Source of the DNA: Mesobacillus subterraneus
GTDB lineage: Bacteria > Bacillota > Bacilli > Bacillales > Cytobacillaceae
Assembly: GCF_023715485.1 (NCBI RefSeq)
Contig: NZ_JAMBOF010000002.1
Coordinates: forward strand, 186,001-250,000
Length of the DNA: 64,000 bases
Direction of reading: 5' to 3'
This document shows, piece after piece, positions 1-7,835 of the stretch. Both the position numbers and the translations under genes were made by a program. Each line of letters starts with the position of its first letter. The first letter of the stretch is position 1. Below the pieces are notes generated by a model, which made no database searches, was not told where the DNA came from, and worked only from the letters and a program-made list of their open reading frames with translations.

Positions 1-186
1 TTTTATTAATAATAGTTTTTTTCTTATTAATTTTTTTGGAATTTAGGATTTTAAATATGTTTTGCAAATTCATGTACTCCGTTAACCCCTTTTTTTCGAT
101 AGTTTAATACATTTGAAAGTCTATTTCATTTATATTTTCTTTTTCTTTCTTTTGACCCCTCGGGTAGTTGAGTGGGAATCCTATAT

Positions 187-212
187 AAAAAGCATCCTTA
201 AAAGGATGCTTC
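187..212 (-). terminator. Intrinsic terminator after the 66-aa gene
   Basis: Read leftward, a 7-bp stem (AGCATCC/GGATGCT, 191-210) with an A/T loop is followed by a run of T. It lies just past the stop at 217. Confidence 0.7.
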
Positions 213-216
213 GCCT

Positions 217-417
217 TTATCTTTTTTTGATTTCAACAACTGAAACATAGTTAACATTAGCCAGATTAACTCTAAATAAAGCGCTGTTTTGATTAAAGTC
301 AAAACCTTTTTCTTCATATTTAACTGATTCTAAAATACTTTCCTTATTCTCTCCTTCAGTAAAAAAAGATACTGTATTCTCTTTGCCGAAATGGAATGTA
401 ACTCTAAACTTTTTCAT
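217..417 (-). CDS. Hypothetical protein, 66 aa
   Basis: A small protein of 66 residues that I do not recognise. It has no membrane segment or signal peptide and mixes beta-prone stretches with Lys and Glu. The ATG at 417 is preceded by a strong ribosome site (GGGAGGG, about 7 bases upstream) and the gene ends just before a good terminator, so it looks like a real single-gene unit. A perfect palindrome (504-524) lies about 90 bases upstream and could be its operator. No function can be given. Confidence 0.6.
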   Translation of the reverse strand: MKKFRVTFHFGKENTVSFFTEGENKESILESVKYEEKGFDFNQNSALFRVNLANVNYVSVVEIKKR

Positions 418-753
418 ATTTCAGCCCTCCCTTCATCTACTGATTTCGACAAAAGGAGATATTTTCCTGCATAAAAATCCAAAAGTACCCTCGTAAGGCT
501 GCTTTTTAATAGTAACTATTAAAAGTTTTCCACCCTCTTAAGAACTTGTTTTTTCCTTTATCTGTGCCAATCAATTAGTTCCTGCGAAAAACTTTCCCAT
601 CTCAGGCAGGCAAGCCGTCTCAATACACTCAAGTAGTCGATTGGATTCAAGTTTTACGGGTAAATTGAAGAACTCTATGGTATGTGCGCTGTTCTTTATT
701 ACAATTGATCTATTCGGAAACAAAAGTAGATTATTTTAATTAAGTAAGGAACA
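418..753. other. Gap with a palindrome, no gene seen
   Basis: No reading frame with a convincing ribosome site was found here. The only clear signal is the palindrome at 504-524. The region is AT-rich and probably holds the promoter of the gene ending at 217. Confidence 0.4.
504..524. promoter_or_regulatory. Perfect palindrome, possible operator
   Basis: TTTTAATAG-TAA-CTATTAAAA is a perfect inverted repeat with 9-bp arms. There is no T-run on either side, so it looks more like a dimer-binding operator than a terminator. The nearest candidate target is the leftward 66-aa gene. Confidence 0.4.
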
Positions 754-754
754 A

Positions 755-783
755 AAAAAGCTCCTCTCAATTGAAAGAAGCTT
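755..783 (-). terminator. Intrinsic terminator of the three-gene cassette
   Basis: Read leftward, AAGCT...AGCTT arms surround an A/T-rich middle and are followed by a run of T. It lies about 90 bases past the last gene of the cassette (stop at 872). Confidence 0.6.
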
Positions 784-871
784 AATAAATCCTTTAACCC
801 AATATCATAATAACATCTTTAAAATAAAATCTTCGTTCATTTTTCTGCCTATTGTCTGCCATTTTATTAAA

Positions 872-1504
872 TTAAGAATTACTAAAGTCATAATTGTGTT
901 TATCAAAATTGAATAGAGAAATAATAAGCATTCTTTTGTTATCAACAATTTCAGTATGAGAAAAACCGAGAACATTATTTGCTCCCAAAGTTTCATGCAG
1001 ATAATCTTCTAAACCCTCTAAGTGATTTGACAAATAACTTGCAAAATCTTCGTTCAAAATCTTTATGAGTTCCACAAATTCCAAATTGAAATCTGTAAAT
1101 TGCTCACTGATTTTTAATAATAGCTCTTGCTTTTCAGCAGGATCCTTCAATATTTCTTTTGCCAGTTTATCAATTTCCTTATAAAAGGTTTCTACTTTTG
1201 GTATATAATTTTTAATTATAATGTCTTGGTACCAAAAGGAAAACTTCTTTTTTTCTTTCTCCTCATTATCATCTTTTTTATTTTTTCTAAAAATTAACAC
1301 CACCACTGCTAAATTTATTAGGGCAATTAAAGCAGTAGCGAGACTTGTAAATGATGTAATTATACTGTTTATAGTCCTTGCATTTCCCTCATTAAAGCCA
1401 TTACTCATGAAACTTAATATTTCACGTCCGTCTGAAAAAATCATATTAATGAAAAAAATAACACTTAGGAAAAACAGAAAAATTAATGAAATAATTGTGT
1501 TCAT
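872..1504 (-). CDS. Two-helix membrane protein, last gene of the GHKL/STAS cassette
   Basis: 210 aa. Residues about 3-22 and 52-73 are strongly hydrophobic, so the protein should be anchored in the membrane by two helices. A Lys/Glu-rich linker (about 74-88) follows, then a cytoplasmic helical domain of about 120 residues with no known motif. The ATG at 1504 lies only 2 bases after the stop of the DUF4325 gene, so the two are translationally coupled. The architecture (small membrane module plus soluble domain, at the end of an operon with a regulatory ATPase) is what one expects of an effector, but this is inference from layout. Nothing in the sequence names a biochemical activity. Confidence 0.72.
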   Translation of the reverse strand: MNTIISLIFLFFLSVIFFINMIFSDGREILSFMSNGFNEGNARTINSIITSFTSLATALIALINLAVVVLIFRKNKKDDNEEKEKKKFSFWYQDIIIKNYIPKVETFYKEIDKLAKEILKDPAEKQELLLKISEQFTDFNLEFVELIKILNEDFASYLSNHLEGLEDYLHETLGANNVLGFSHTEIVDNKRMLIISLFNFDKHNYDFSNS

Positions 1505-1506
1505 TA

Positions 1507-1824
1507 TTATCCTAATGGGTTTGAACGTTTTAACGCTCTTATGATTCCATTTTCAATTGATCTATTTATAACATCTGTCCCTCTAAAGTGATAAACTTGC
1601 CTGAATTCTGCTGCCCCTAATTTCCTTATACTCGCCCCAAATAAACCTAAGAAAAATGAAGGAGTTAGCGAGAGTGTATCAACTGGAAATTCAAATAAGA
1701 TTGGTTCTTTTGTTTTATCAATAGCTTCTAAATTTAATTTTTCTCTTAATTCATAGCCTTCTTCTCTGCCTGAATATACTTTTGAATTTTTAACTCTGTG
1801 GTTTTCCATTTTAATTGTCAACAT
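1507..1824 (-). CDS. STAS-like DUF4325 protein
   Basis: 105 aa. The pattern of a short strand, a helix, then a strand leading into LSLTPSFFLGLFG and a second helix matches the STAS-like DUF4325 family, small proteins often encoded beside histidine-kinase-like ATPases. In that family the domain is thought to be a switch partner, as anti-sigma-factor antagonists are for their kinases; this is general family knowledge, not shown here. The gene overlaps the end of the upstream ATPase gene by 14 bases and is followed after 2 bases by the membrane-protein gene. This makes a tightly coupled three-gene unit. Confidence 0.72.
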   Translation of the reverse strand: MLTIKMENHRVKNSKVYSGREEGYELREKLNLEAIDKTKEPILFEFPVDTLSLTPSFFLGLFGASIRKLGAAEFRQVYHFRGTDVINRSIENGIIRALKRSNPLG

Positions 1825-3235
1825 CTTGCACCCCCTCTAATTTTTGAGAAATAAATTCACCGTCAATATAAAATTTGATATTGAGAATAGTGCCGGGAAA
1901 ATAGTTTTTAAGTAATCTTACATTATTCTTATCAGGTGGTAAGTTCAAATCGTTCTCTTTATTAAATGCAATGATTTGTCTAGGTTCCCCATCTTTAATA
2001 ACGTCAGATATTCTGTATTTATTTGTAAAGTTGATCATAGCATTGCCTGAAATCAAACACATTTCAGATTGTTTTCCATGAATAGTGTCGCCTATCTGTT
2101 GAAAGGCATTTATGAATTCAACTGTACCAGTTCCCCTGTCTGAAGTTTTATCGGTTCTAAACCTACTTACTCCATCCTGTAATGCGTAAAGTGTCCATAA
2201 TACTTCTTCATTCCAACTTGGTCCAAAAAATTTCTTTTTTGAATGCAAGCTAGTTAGTTTATACAAAGAATTTTTCAAATCTAAACTAATCGAGTCTGTG
2301 GAATCTTCAGGAATATTGTCCATATGGCGTTTTAATCCCTCATAAATAGTTTGACCGAAATTAAATATTACTAAATTACATTCTCCATGTTCTTCACCTG
2401 GTTTAATAATATAGTGCCCGAGTGTAAACCACTGTTTGAATTCTCCAGAATGGATTCTACAATTGTCAATTACTTCGGCAACTATACTTGAGATAAGTAT
2501 TAGTCCATCTGTGGTTAACTCGATACCTTGAGTATTTAGACAGTTGTTAAAATACTCTGTTATTTTGGTACTAGTTGTAGCAGATGTTTCTGCATTTGAT
2601 ACCCTATAAGTATTAGTATGTTTCCCTCCATTAATAAGTTCTAAAAGTTCAACTTTAATGGATTCTTTAATTTTTTGCTTTATCTCTGGATCTACATTCA
2701 AGTGATTCAACAAACCACTTACAAAAAGAAGTACTTTAATTGAATTATCAGCAGGAAGTATCCCACTATAATCCAGACCTCTATTTCGCCTTCTTTTAAA
2801 TAAGTTGTCTAAGTTCATCACTAAAACATCCATTATAGTCGAAGCACCAATATCTAATTCTATGCAATTAGAGTGGTCAAAATAAATACCTTTCAGGTCC
2901 TTTTTTGATGAAAGTTGATACAGTAAGTGATATACCCTCAGAACTTCTTCGGGATTCTTCATCAAAGAAAATACTGGTGGTACAGAAACAAGAACTTTAT
3001 TATCTATGTATTTTAATCTTGTCTTGTCATTCTCTACAAATTTTGTACTTTTAAGAAAAGAAAAAAAAGCTTTTTCATTCCAATTCTTACCATTTTCAGC
3101 TTTAATTAATCGAATTTTGGCCTTCCTATTTCTTCTTTTTTCTTCCCGGAAAAACCTTCTATATTTTAAAACTTTTCTAGTTCTATACTCATCCAGTCTT
3201 CTAAGCTTTAGAACCCGATTTTTTATGCTTTGCAA
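1811..3235 (-). CDS. GHKL-type ATPase with STAS-like N-terminal part
   Basis: 474 aa from a TTG start at 3235, chosen because GGAGGT lies 7 bases upstream; an ATG at 3277 has no ribosome site. The first 50 residues are very basic. About 80-200 contain a STAS-like segment (IELDIGASTIMDVL). About 240-460 resemble the ATP-binding fold of gyrase, Hsp90 and histidine kinases: an N-box-like EVIDN (254-258), a degenerate first glycine box (FNFG), a second glycine box RGTGT (367-371) and a closing PGTILNIKFYI strand. No phospho-acceptor His or dimerisation helix is evident, so it is closer to an anti-sigma-type kinase or stand-alone ATPase than to a classical sensor kinase. It is the first gene of the cassette. 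Confidence 0.72.
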   Translation of the reverse strand: MQSIKNRVLKLRRLDEYRTRKVLKYRRFFREEKRRNRKAKIRLIKAENGKNWNEKAFFSFLKSTKFVENDKTRLKYIDNKVLVSVPPVFSLMKNPEEVLRVYHLLYQLSSKKDLKGIYFDHSNCIELDIGASTIMDVLVMNLDNLFKRRRNRGLDYSGILPADNSIKVLLFVSGLLNHLNVDPEIKQKIKESIKVELLELINGGKHTNTYRVSNAETSATTSTKITEYFNNCLNTQGIELTTDGLILISSIVAEVIDNCRIHSGEFKQWFTLGHYIIKPGEEHGECNLVIFNFGQTIYEGLKRHMDNIPEDSTDSISLDLKNSLYKLTSLHSKKKFFGPSWNEEVLWTLYALQDGVSRFRTDKTSDRGTGTVEFINAFQQIGDTIHGKQSEMCLISGNAMINFTNKYRISDVIKDGEPRQIIAFNKENDLNLPPDKNNVRLLKNYFPGTILNIKFYIDGEFISQKLEGVQDVDN

Positions 3236-3489
3236 AAAACATACCTCCGGTACATTATTGTCATAAGTATAATACATTGAACTTTACTTTTCACTTTTAA
3301 TTACTCATATCTTATATTTTGTTGAATTCACCTAAAGTCTGGAAGCCTTGGTATATATATCATTGTATAACTTACTGGAAATGAATTACACATTTATTTT
3401 TTATGTGTAACCGTAACGCATTAAAACTTTTATGCGGAACAACCGATAGTAGGTTTATGAAATTGCAACCATATAAGGAGATGTAATTA

Positions 3490-3861
3490 GTGAATCTGAA
3501 AGAACTTACAGCCACGATTAACAAATATGTTGAGGATCTTGATTTTGGTACTGCGCGAGTATACCTGGAAGAAAATTTGACTGTTCTAAATGAAAATAAA
3601 AACAAGCTGAACAGCAATGCAAGAGCTCTGCTTGAATTCATTTCAGATAGGCAGCAAGAAGGGGTTCAACCTCTTACAAGAAAGGACATGTCAATAATCA
3701 ACGCTACAAATTCGTATGCTTCTAAGTTTGATTTAAGAGGATTAAAGGTCTTGGTGAGGGATAACTCCCAGTTGTTTTTAAGGAGTGACATTTCTGCATA
3801 TATAAATGCTGATGCCAAGATAATATTAGAAGGTATGGGATCTATCAAGAAGCCAAGTTAA
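3490..3861 (+). CDS. Hypothetical protein, 123 aa
   Basis: A soluble, mainly helical protein of 123 residues starting at GTG 3490, with AAGGAG 9 bases upstream. No domain is recognised. It is opposite in strand to the cassette on its left. Leucine-rich helical repeats suggest a small binding or scaffold protein, but no function can be supported. Confidence 0.6.
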   Translation: MNLKELTATINKYVEDLDFGTARVYLEENLTVLNENKNKLNSNARALLEFISDRQQEGVQPLTRKDMSIINATNSYASKFDLRGLKVLVRDNSQLFLRSDISAYINADAKIILEGMGSIKKPS

Positions 3862-3983
3862 GATTAAAAGCTCACTCGCTTATAAATTTCAAAAGCCCTG
3901 AGTGTTAGTGAACAATTGTAATGTTATACTTACCATGTAGTCCTCAATTTTATTAAATTACATACGAACATGGAGAGAAGTAT

Positions 3984-4406
3984 ATGAGAATCATCAGAGT
4001 AGTAATTATAGCAATCATTATCTCATGCGCATTATTTTATGGCGTTTATTATATCGGAACGAATTTGGCTTCAGAAAAGTTAATGGATGTTGTTTCATCG
4101 GAATTGGTGAATAGCGGAGAAATAGAGAACATTAAACAAACAATTGAAAGTGACCCGGAACTAAAAGCTCTCTTAGAAAATACTAAATCAATTAATCAGA
4201 GTACTTTACCATTTACAACTAAAGAAGAAGCAATTAAAGTTTTAGTACAAAACGTAGGAATAACCGAACTTCAAGCTATACAATCAAGGGTTGAAGAAGG
4301 TAGCATTTCAAAGGAAGAAATTTTACAAGAATTTCAAGATAAATTGACGGATGAGGAAATTACCGCATTAAAATTAATTGCTTACAAAGAGCTTTATAAT
4401 CAATAG
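3984..4406 (+). CDS. Membrane-anchored hypothetical protein, 140 aa
   Basis: An N-terminal hydrophobic segment (about 5-27) with a preceding Arg acts as a signal anchor, without a clear lipobox or cleavage site. The remainder is acidic and helical and should lie outside the membrane. The start ATG has a GGAGAGAAG site a few bases upstream. The gene stands alone and ends in a strong terminator (4414-4446). I do not recognise the family. Confidence 0.6.
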   Translation: MRIIRVVIIAIIISCALFYGVYYIGTNLASEKLMDVVSSELVNSGEIENIKQTIESDPELKALLENTKSINQSTLPFTTKEEAIKVLVQNVGITELQAIQSRVEEGSISKEEILQEFQDKLTDEEITALKLIAYKELYNQ

Positions 4407-4413
4407 AATTATG

Positions 4414-4446
4414 AAAAAGAGGACTTACTAAAAAGTCCTCTTTTTA
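4414..4446. terminator. Bidirectional intrinsic terminator
   Basis: A stem AAAAAGAGGACTT / AAGTCCTCTTTTT with a short A/T loop. It ends in T on the plus strand and has A upstream, so it can work in both directions. Confidence 0.8.
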
Positions 4447-4567
4447 TAGGAAATTTATTAAATCTCTATTCAAAGAATTAAATCCTAATTGTGCTTTTTA
4501 TTCCTTTTTTTCATGTATTGATTCTAATCAACACAAACTTTTACTTCCTTAAGCCATACCAACGAAA

Positions 4568-4602
4568 CTAAAAAAGCTCCCTTTTTAAAAAGGAGCTCTT
4601 AA
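4568..4602 (-). terminator. Terminator of the 203-aa membrane-protein gene
   Basis: Read leftward, GAGCTCC...GGGAGCT arms are followed by TTTTTT. It lies directly past the stop at 4610. Confidence 0.75.
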
Positions 4603-4609
4603 TATGTTT

Positions 4610-5221
4610 TTAGCGTCTTGCAAATAAGCTAAAAATAGCAATATTCTTAGCGGTTCTTGCTTCCTCTAGGGTCAATTCTTGTATTTGCTGAATTGTTCGC
4701 AACTCATTGATTTGATTTTGGTGTTGCTTTTCTTGCTCATATAAGTTTATGCATTCCTTCAATGAGTCTGCCCGTTGGTTGAGTAAGTAGCTTTCAAACT
4801 GTCCTACTGCACTTGGATAGCAATAATCCAAAGGTAAATTTAAACTTTCTAGGAATTCCATAAGACTCTTTTCTTCCTCAATAATTTCTTTAATTCTATC
4901 GGCATGCTTTATTGTTTTCTTCTTAATTTGATATAGGTTAATTTTTTCTTCTAAAGTAATATATAAATAGATTGTTGCAAATATAGCAATCAAACCAAAA
5001 ACTACAATCACGAAGTATCCACCTAAAGCAGCCAAAAATGGTATTGGGGTGGCTACTAAAGTAAACAAGAAATAGCCTAAAATCAACTTTACTATTAACG
5101 GTAATTTTGCCACATTATAATTTGGTATATGATATTCCCTATACTCCTTACGTATCTTAGCTAAACTTTTAATTTGCTGCTTAGAGACAGATATAACCTC
5201 CAAAAGTTGTATTTTATCCAT
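4610..5221 (-). CDS. Two-helix membrane protein with coiled-coil ends
   Basis: 203 aa. Two adjacent hydrophobic helices (about 40-62 and 66-90) are flanked by charged, helical, Glu/Gln-rich stretches likely to form coiled coils (about 92-120 and 150-195). The plan resembles small membrane proteins encoded in prophages and integrative elements, but no family is recognised. Upstream, 173 bases of AT-rich DNA probably contain the promoter. It has its own terminator and seems not to belong to the recombinase/ArpU operon. Confidence 0.6.
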   Translation of the reverse strand: MDKIQLLEVISVSKQQIKSLAKIRKEYREYHIPNYNVAKLPLIVKLILGYFLFTLVATPIPFLAALGGYFVIVVFGLIAIFATIYLYITLEEKINLYQIKKKTIKHADRIKEIIEEEKSLMEFLESLNLPLDYCYPSAVGQFESYLLNQRADSLKECINLYEQEKQHQNQINELRTIQQIQELTLEEARTAKNIAIFSLFARR

Positions 5222-5394
5222 ACGCGAATCCCTCTTTTTCTTATGTATTTTATCAATAAAATTTATATAACGTTACTTTGTACTCCACTATAACTTTTTT
5301 ATAGCTTTATTATATATCGGTTTCTCCAGCCTTTTTTTCATTATTTTACAAAAAAATTTAAAACCTTTAATCAATATTGTCATTAACATAGGGT

Positions 5395-5937
5395 TTATAT
5401 TTTAAATTTATTCATGGCTCTATCCATACTATCCTGGTTGACACCAATATAACGCAATGTAATCTGTGGTGAACTATGGTTGAAGATTTCCTGCAGCATG
5501 GCCACGTCTTTGGTTTGATTGTAGAAATGATAACCGAAGGTTTTTCTTAGTGTATGTGTGCCTATCTCCTCGAGTCCGAAATGCTCAGCTGCCTTCCTTA
5601 ATATCTTGTAGGCCATACTTCTGCCAATCGGCTTATTCCGACCTTCCCTGCTCTTAAATAGGTATTCCTCGTCATCCTTGCCTTCCAGGTAGTGTTTAAG
5701 CTCTCTCCTTAAAGCCGGGGTTATCTGAATACGTTTCTGCTTCCCAGTCTTGGTTTCCCTTAGGCTAAAATGACTTTTCTTTGCATCCTTCACCTTCAAA
5801 GGAAGAATATCTGAAATTCGCAGACCTGAGTTAATGCCGGTGACAAACAACATATAGTTCCGTTCACTTTCCTCCCTTAAGTGCTTTTTTATTTCACCTA
5901 TGATCTCAGGATCTCTAATTGGCTGTACAAAGTTCAT
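5395..5937 (-). CDS. Small tyrosine recombinase (catalytic domain only)
   Basis: 180 aa, made up almost entirely of the catalytic domain of the tyrosine recombinase family. Visible active-site residues are the first Arg in GLRISD, the HTLRK box (H-x-x-R), the later His in FNHSS and the nucleophile Tyr in LRYIG. An N-terminal core-binding domain is essentially missing, as is common for the second recombinase of Bacillus and Enterococcus phages encoded just after an ArpU-type regulator. It overlaps that gene by 4 bases. It is not the integrase beside the tRNA (16880-18028), and its substrate is unknown. Confidence 0.85.
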   Translation of the reverse strand: MNFVQPIRDPEIIGEIKKHLREESERNYMLFVTGINSGLRISDILPLKVKDAKKSHFSLRETKTGKQKRIQITPALRRELKHYLEGKDDEEYLFKSREGRNKPIGRSMAYKILRKAAEHFGLEEIGTHTLRKTFGYHFYNQTKDVAMLQEIFNHSSPQITLRYIGVNQDSMDRAMNKFKI

Positions 5938-6386
5938 GCTGTCACACCCTGTTCTTCATAGACTTCAATCTTAAGTAGAAATGCCAGCTTATAAAATGCC
6001 CGTGCCTTTACCCGGTAATATTTTCGCTCACTCATCCCAATATCATTGTAGATTTCGTAATCAAAAACATCCTCAACATCCATGTACCTTTTGATGATGA
6101 TTGCTCTTTCCCAATGAGTAAGTCGATTAACTGCATGTATCATTCGATTAAGGTATTGCTGCATCTCTCTTTCCAAATCAGCATTCTTAATGGCAGCATC
6201 TTCTGTTGATGAATGAAACTTATTTGTATTAGATGGTGGAATTATCGAATACGTCTGTGTAATTTGGGGTTGGTTATCGAATTGTCTTAGCAAAAGTATC
6301 CTGTATTTCTCTAGTGCTGATTCAACAGCCTTCCTGGTGGCGTTTCGATCAATGGACGGTAAGTTAAAATCTGAAAGATTTCCCAT
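5934..6386 (-). CDS. ArpU-type phage late-gene regulator
   Basis: 150 aa. The middle and C-terminal half carries a sigma-factor-like helix-turn-helix (LTHWERAIIIKRY ... GMSERKYYRVKARAF), typical of ArpU family proteins. These activate late transcription or control lysis and packaging genes in phages of Gram-positive bacteria. It overlaps the small recombinase gene (ATGA), a pairing often seen at the end of phage early operons. In a full prophage terminase genes would follow; none does here. Confidence 0.75.
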   Translation of the reverse strand: MGNLSDFNLPSIDRNATRKAVESALEKYRILLLRQFDNQPQITQTYSIIPPSNTNKFHSSTEDAAIKNADLEREMQQYLNRMIHAVNRLTHWERAIIIKRYMDVEDVFDYEIYNDIGMSERKYYRVKARAFYKLAFLLKIEVYEEQGVTA

Positions 6387-6406
6387 TTTCTCTACCCCAA
6401 TCTTTT

Positions 6407-6592
6407 TTATTTTTGTCTAATGGCTCCACCTTTTGAGCGACGATAAGTGGGCTTATAAATGCCCATTAATTCCTGGACTTCTCTCGTTGTCATAACCATC
6501 GGCTTAGCTTTGACCTTTTTATCTCTTTGTTTCTTTAAAGGCACCTTATTCTTGCTTGCCCATTTAGTAAGCTCACCCTGAATGGTTCTCAC
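6407..6592 (-). CDS. Small basic protein, 61 aa, behind a duplicated leader
   Basis: 61 aa with many Lys and Arg residues. The GTG start at 6592 is preceded by AAGGAGG with 7-base spacing; an overlapping ATG is followed at once by a stop. It sits directly downstream of the structured leader at 6610-6686, which is nearly identical to the one before the antirepressor. This suggests that the two genes answer to the same control. The basic character would suit nucleic acid binding, but there is no recognised domain. Confidence 0.6.
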   Translation of the reverse strand: MRTIQGELTKWASKNKVPLKKQRDKKVKAKPMVMTTREVQELMGIYKPTYRRSKGGAIRQK

Positions 6593-6609
6593 ATATAACC
6601 CTCCTTATG

Positions 6610-6686
6610 AAAAAAGAGGACACCGATTAAACTAGAGAAATACTCTAGTTAATCAGTGCCCTCACGCTTTATTCTCGATCTCGGAC
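6610..6686 (-). promoter_or_regulatory. Attenuator-like leader, copy B
   Basis: Read leftward: a conserved box GTCCGAGATCG-GAATA, then a long stem built from GAGGGCACTGATTAA and its partner TTTAATCGGTGTCCTC with a small CTAGAG hairpin at the tip, then TTTTTT. The ribosome site of the 61-aa gene follows at once. Copy A (7432-7507) has the same box and stem with compensating changes and a different tip. This looks like a regulated terminator or a protein-binding leader. Confidence 0.65.
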
Positions 6687-6690
6687 ATTA

Positions 6691-7410
6691 TTAAGCTGAT
6701 TTTTGCATCAATAACCTGAATGTTTCCTTCCCTTTTGGCGTAATCAATGGTTGGATACCTGCTTTTCCGTTCCGTTCAAATTCTTTAAGCTTAAACAATT
6801 CAGGAACATACTTGCCATAAGGCTTTAATTTGCCTATCTGGTCCCTGTAAATGAACCCTTTTTCCAGCAACCAATTAATGAATGTCCTCTGGCCAATTTC
6901 AAGCTCCTTTGCTGTATCTCTAAAGTTTGTAAGCAAGTTCCTATCCACCAATGCATCGAAATAATCAGCCTTTGGCTGCATAATCGTTATGCTTTCATTT
7001 TGCTTCCTTACCGTTTCAAGGGTTGCTCTAAACATTAGCTGTGTTTGCTGGTCAGTATGAGGAAGATACGTTTTAATGAACATATCTTCATTCGACACAT
7101 AACCACCAGTCTTTCTGATTAAAGGAAGGACCTCATGAGTCACCCAGCGTTTAAATTGTTTGGCTTCGGTTTTTTTGCTTCCCATTACTAAAGAGTAAAG
7201 GCCTGGCTCATTAACAATATTAGCTTCACCTTGACGACCTAGATTAAATCTAGCCCGTTCATCTTCATCTAACCTTTTTAGTGCATCCGAAGGATTGGCG
7301 ATTTCTAACACATCACACACATCTTTTGCTACAAACCAAACCTCATTGTCCTTAATTATTGTCCTCACTTGATGTTGTTCATAATCGAAAATTTTCTGTA
7401 GTTGACTCAC
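6691..7410 (-). CDS. Phage antirepressor, Bro-N plus C-terminal KilAC-like domain
   Basis: 239 aa from the GTG at 7410, where AAAGGAGGGG is 6 bases upstream; the longer frame to 7446 would run into the leader hairpin. Residues about 8-105 are a Bro-N domain (EVWFVAKDVCDVLEI, NEPGLYSLVMGSKK, FKRWVTHEVLPLIRK). About 135-239 resemble the C-terminal domain of phage antirepressors (TAKELEIGQRTFINWLLEKGF). Such proteins bind DNA or inactivate the CI repressor during induction. The attenuator-like leader suggests that expression is tightly gated. Confidence 0.85.
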   Translation of the reverse strand: MSQLQKIFDYEQHQVRTIIKDNEVWFVAKDVCDVLEIANPSDALKRLDEDERARFNLGRQGEANIVNEPGLYSLVMGSKKTEAKQFKRWVTHEVLPLIRKTGGYVSNEDMFIKTYLPHTDQQTQLMFRATLETVRKQNESITIMQPKADYFDALVDRNLLTNFRDTAKELEIGQRTFINWLLEKGFIYRDQIGKLKPYGKYVPELFKLKEFERNGKAGIQPLITPKGKETFRLLMQKSA

Positions 7411-7431
7411 TTGTTTCCCCTCCTTTAAATA

Positions 7432-7507
7432 AAAAGAGGGCACCAATTAATAGCATTGTTGAATGCAAATTAATCAGTGCCCTCACGTTCTATTCCCGAT
7501 CTCGGAC
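7432..7507 (-). promoter_or_regulatory. Attenuator-like leader, copy A
   Basis: Same plan as copy B (6610-6686): the conserved box (7490-7507), the stem GAGGGCACTGATTAA paired with TTAATTGGTGCCCTC, an inner GCATT/AATGC hairpin and a TTTTT tail. It ends just upstream of the ribosome site of the antirepressor gene. Confidence 0.65.
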
Positions 7508-7562
7508 TTATTCAGTTACTCATAAGTCCATTATAGGGTAATTATGATTAATTTGCTAGTGC

Positions 7563-7676
7563 TTACCAACCTTTATGGAAACCTTTAGTTTGAACTTTAA
7601 GAAACGATTCAGTTTTTTTACCTAACTTCTTGATACCAGTACCTTTTTTTCGGGTTTTCTTAAATAGTTTTTTCAT
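7563..7676 (-). CDS. Very basic 37-aa peptide
   Basis: 37 residues, about one third Lys or Arg, plus several Gly and a closing KGW. The ATG at 7676 is preceded by GGAGG with 8-base spacing, which makes this tiny frame credible. There is no membrane segment. It could be a nucleic-acid-binding or anti-host peptide; no family is recognised. Confidence 0.5.
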   Translation of the reverse strand: MKKLFKKTRKKGTGIKKLGKKTESFLKVQTKGFHKGW

Positions 7677-7835
7677 TTATATATTCCTCCGCTTTTTGTT
7701 CAATTTCTTCTCTATTTAAATAACTTTGTCTTATTTTGACAGCTATTGTCGAACTGGTTTATCAACCTATTTTTTTGGCGATATGAAACATGGTTATAAA
7801 TAAAATTTCTAAGACTAGGAGCGAAACTCTTTAGT

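Noticed and set aside
140-180. Left attachment site resembling the tRNA-Arg end (CCCCTCGGG near 157)
   Set aside because: Only a few bases agree with the tRNA 3' end; the T-arm sequence is absent.
1221-1544. Rightward 107-codon frame opposite the membrane-protein gene
   Set aside because: No ribosome site, and the leftward frame is part of a coupled operon.
7411-7446. N-terminal extension of the antirepressor
   Set aside because: It would be translated from within the terminator stem; a good ribosome site precedes the GTG at 7410.
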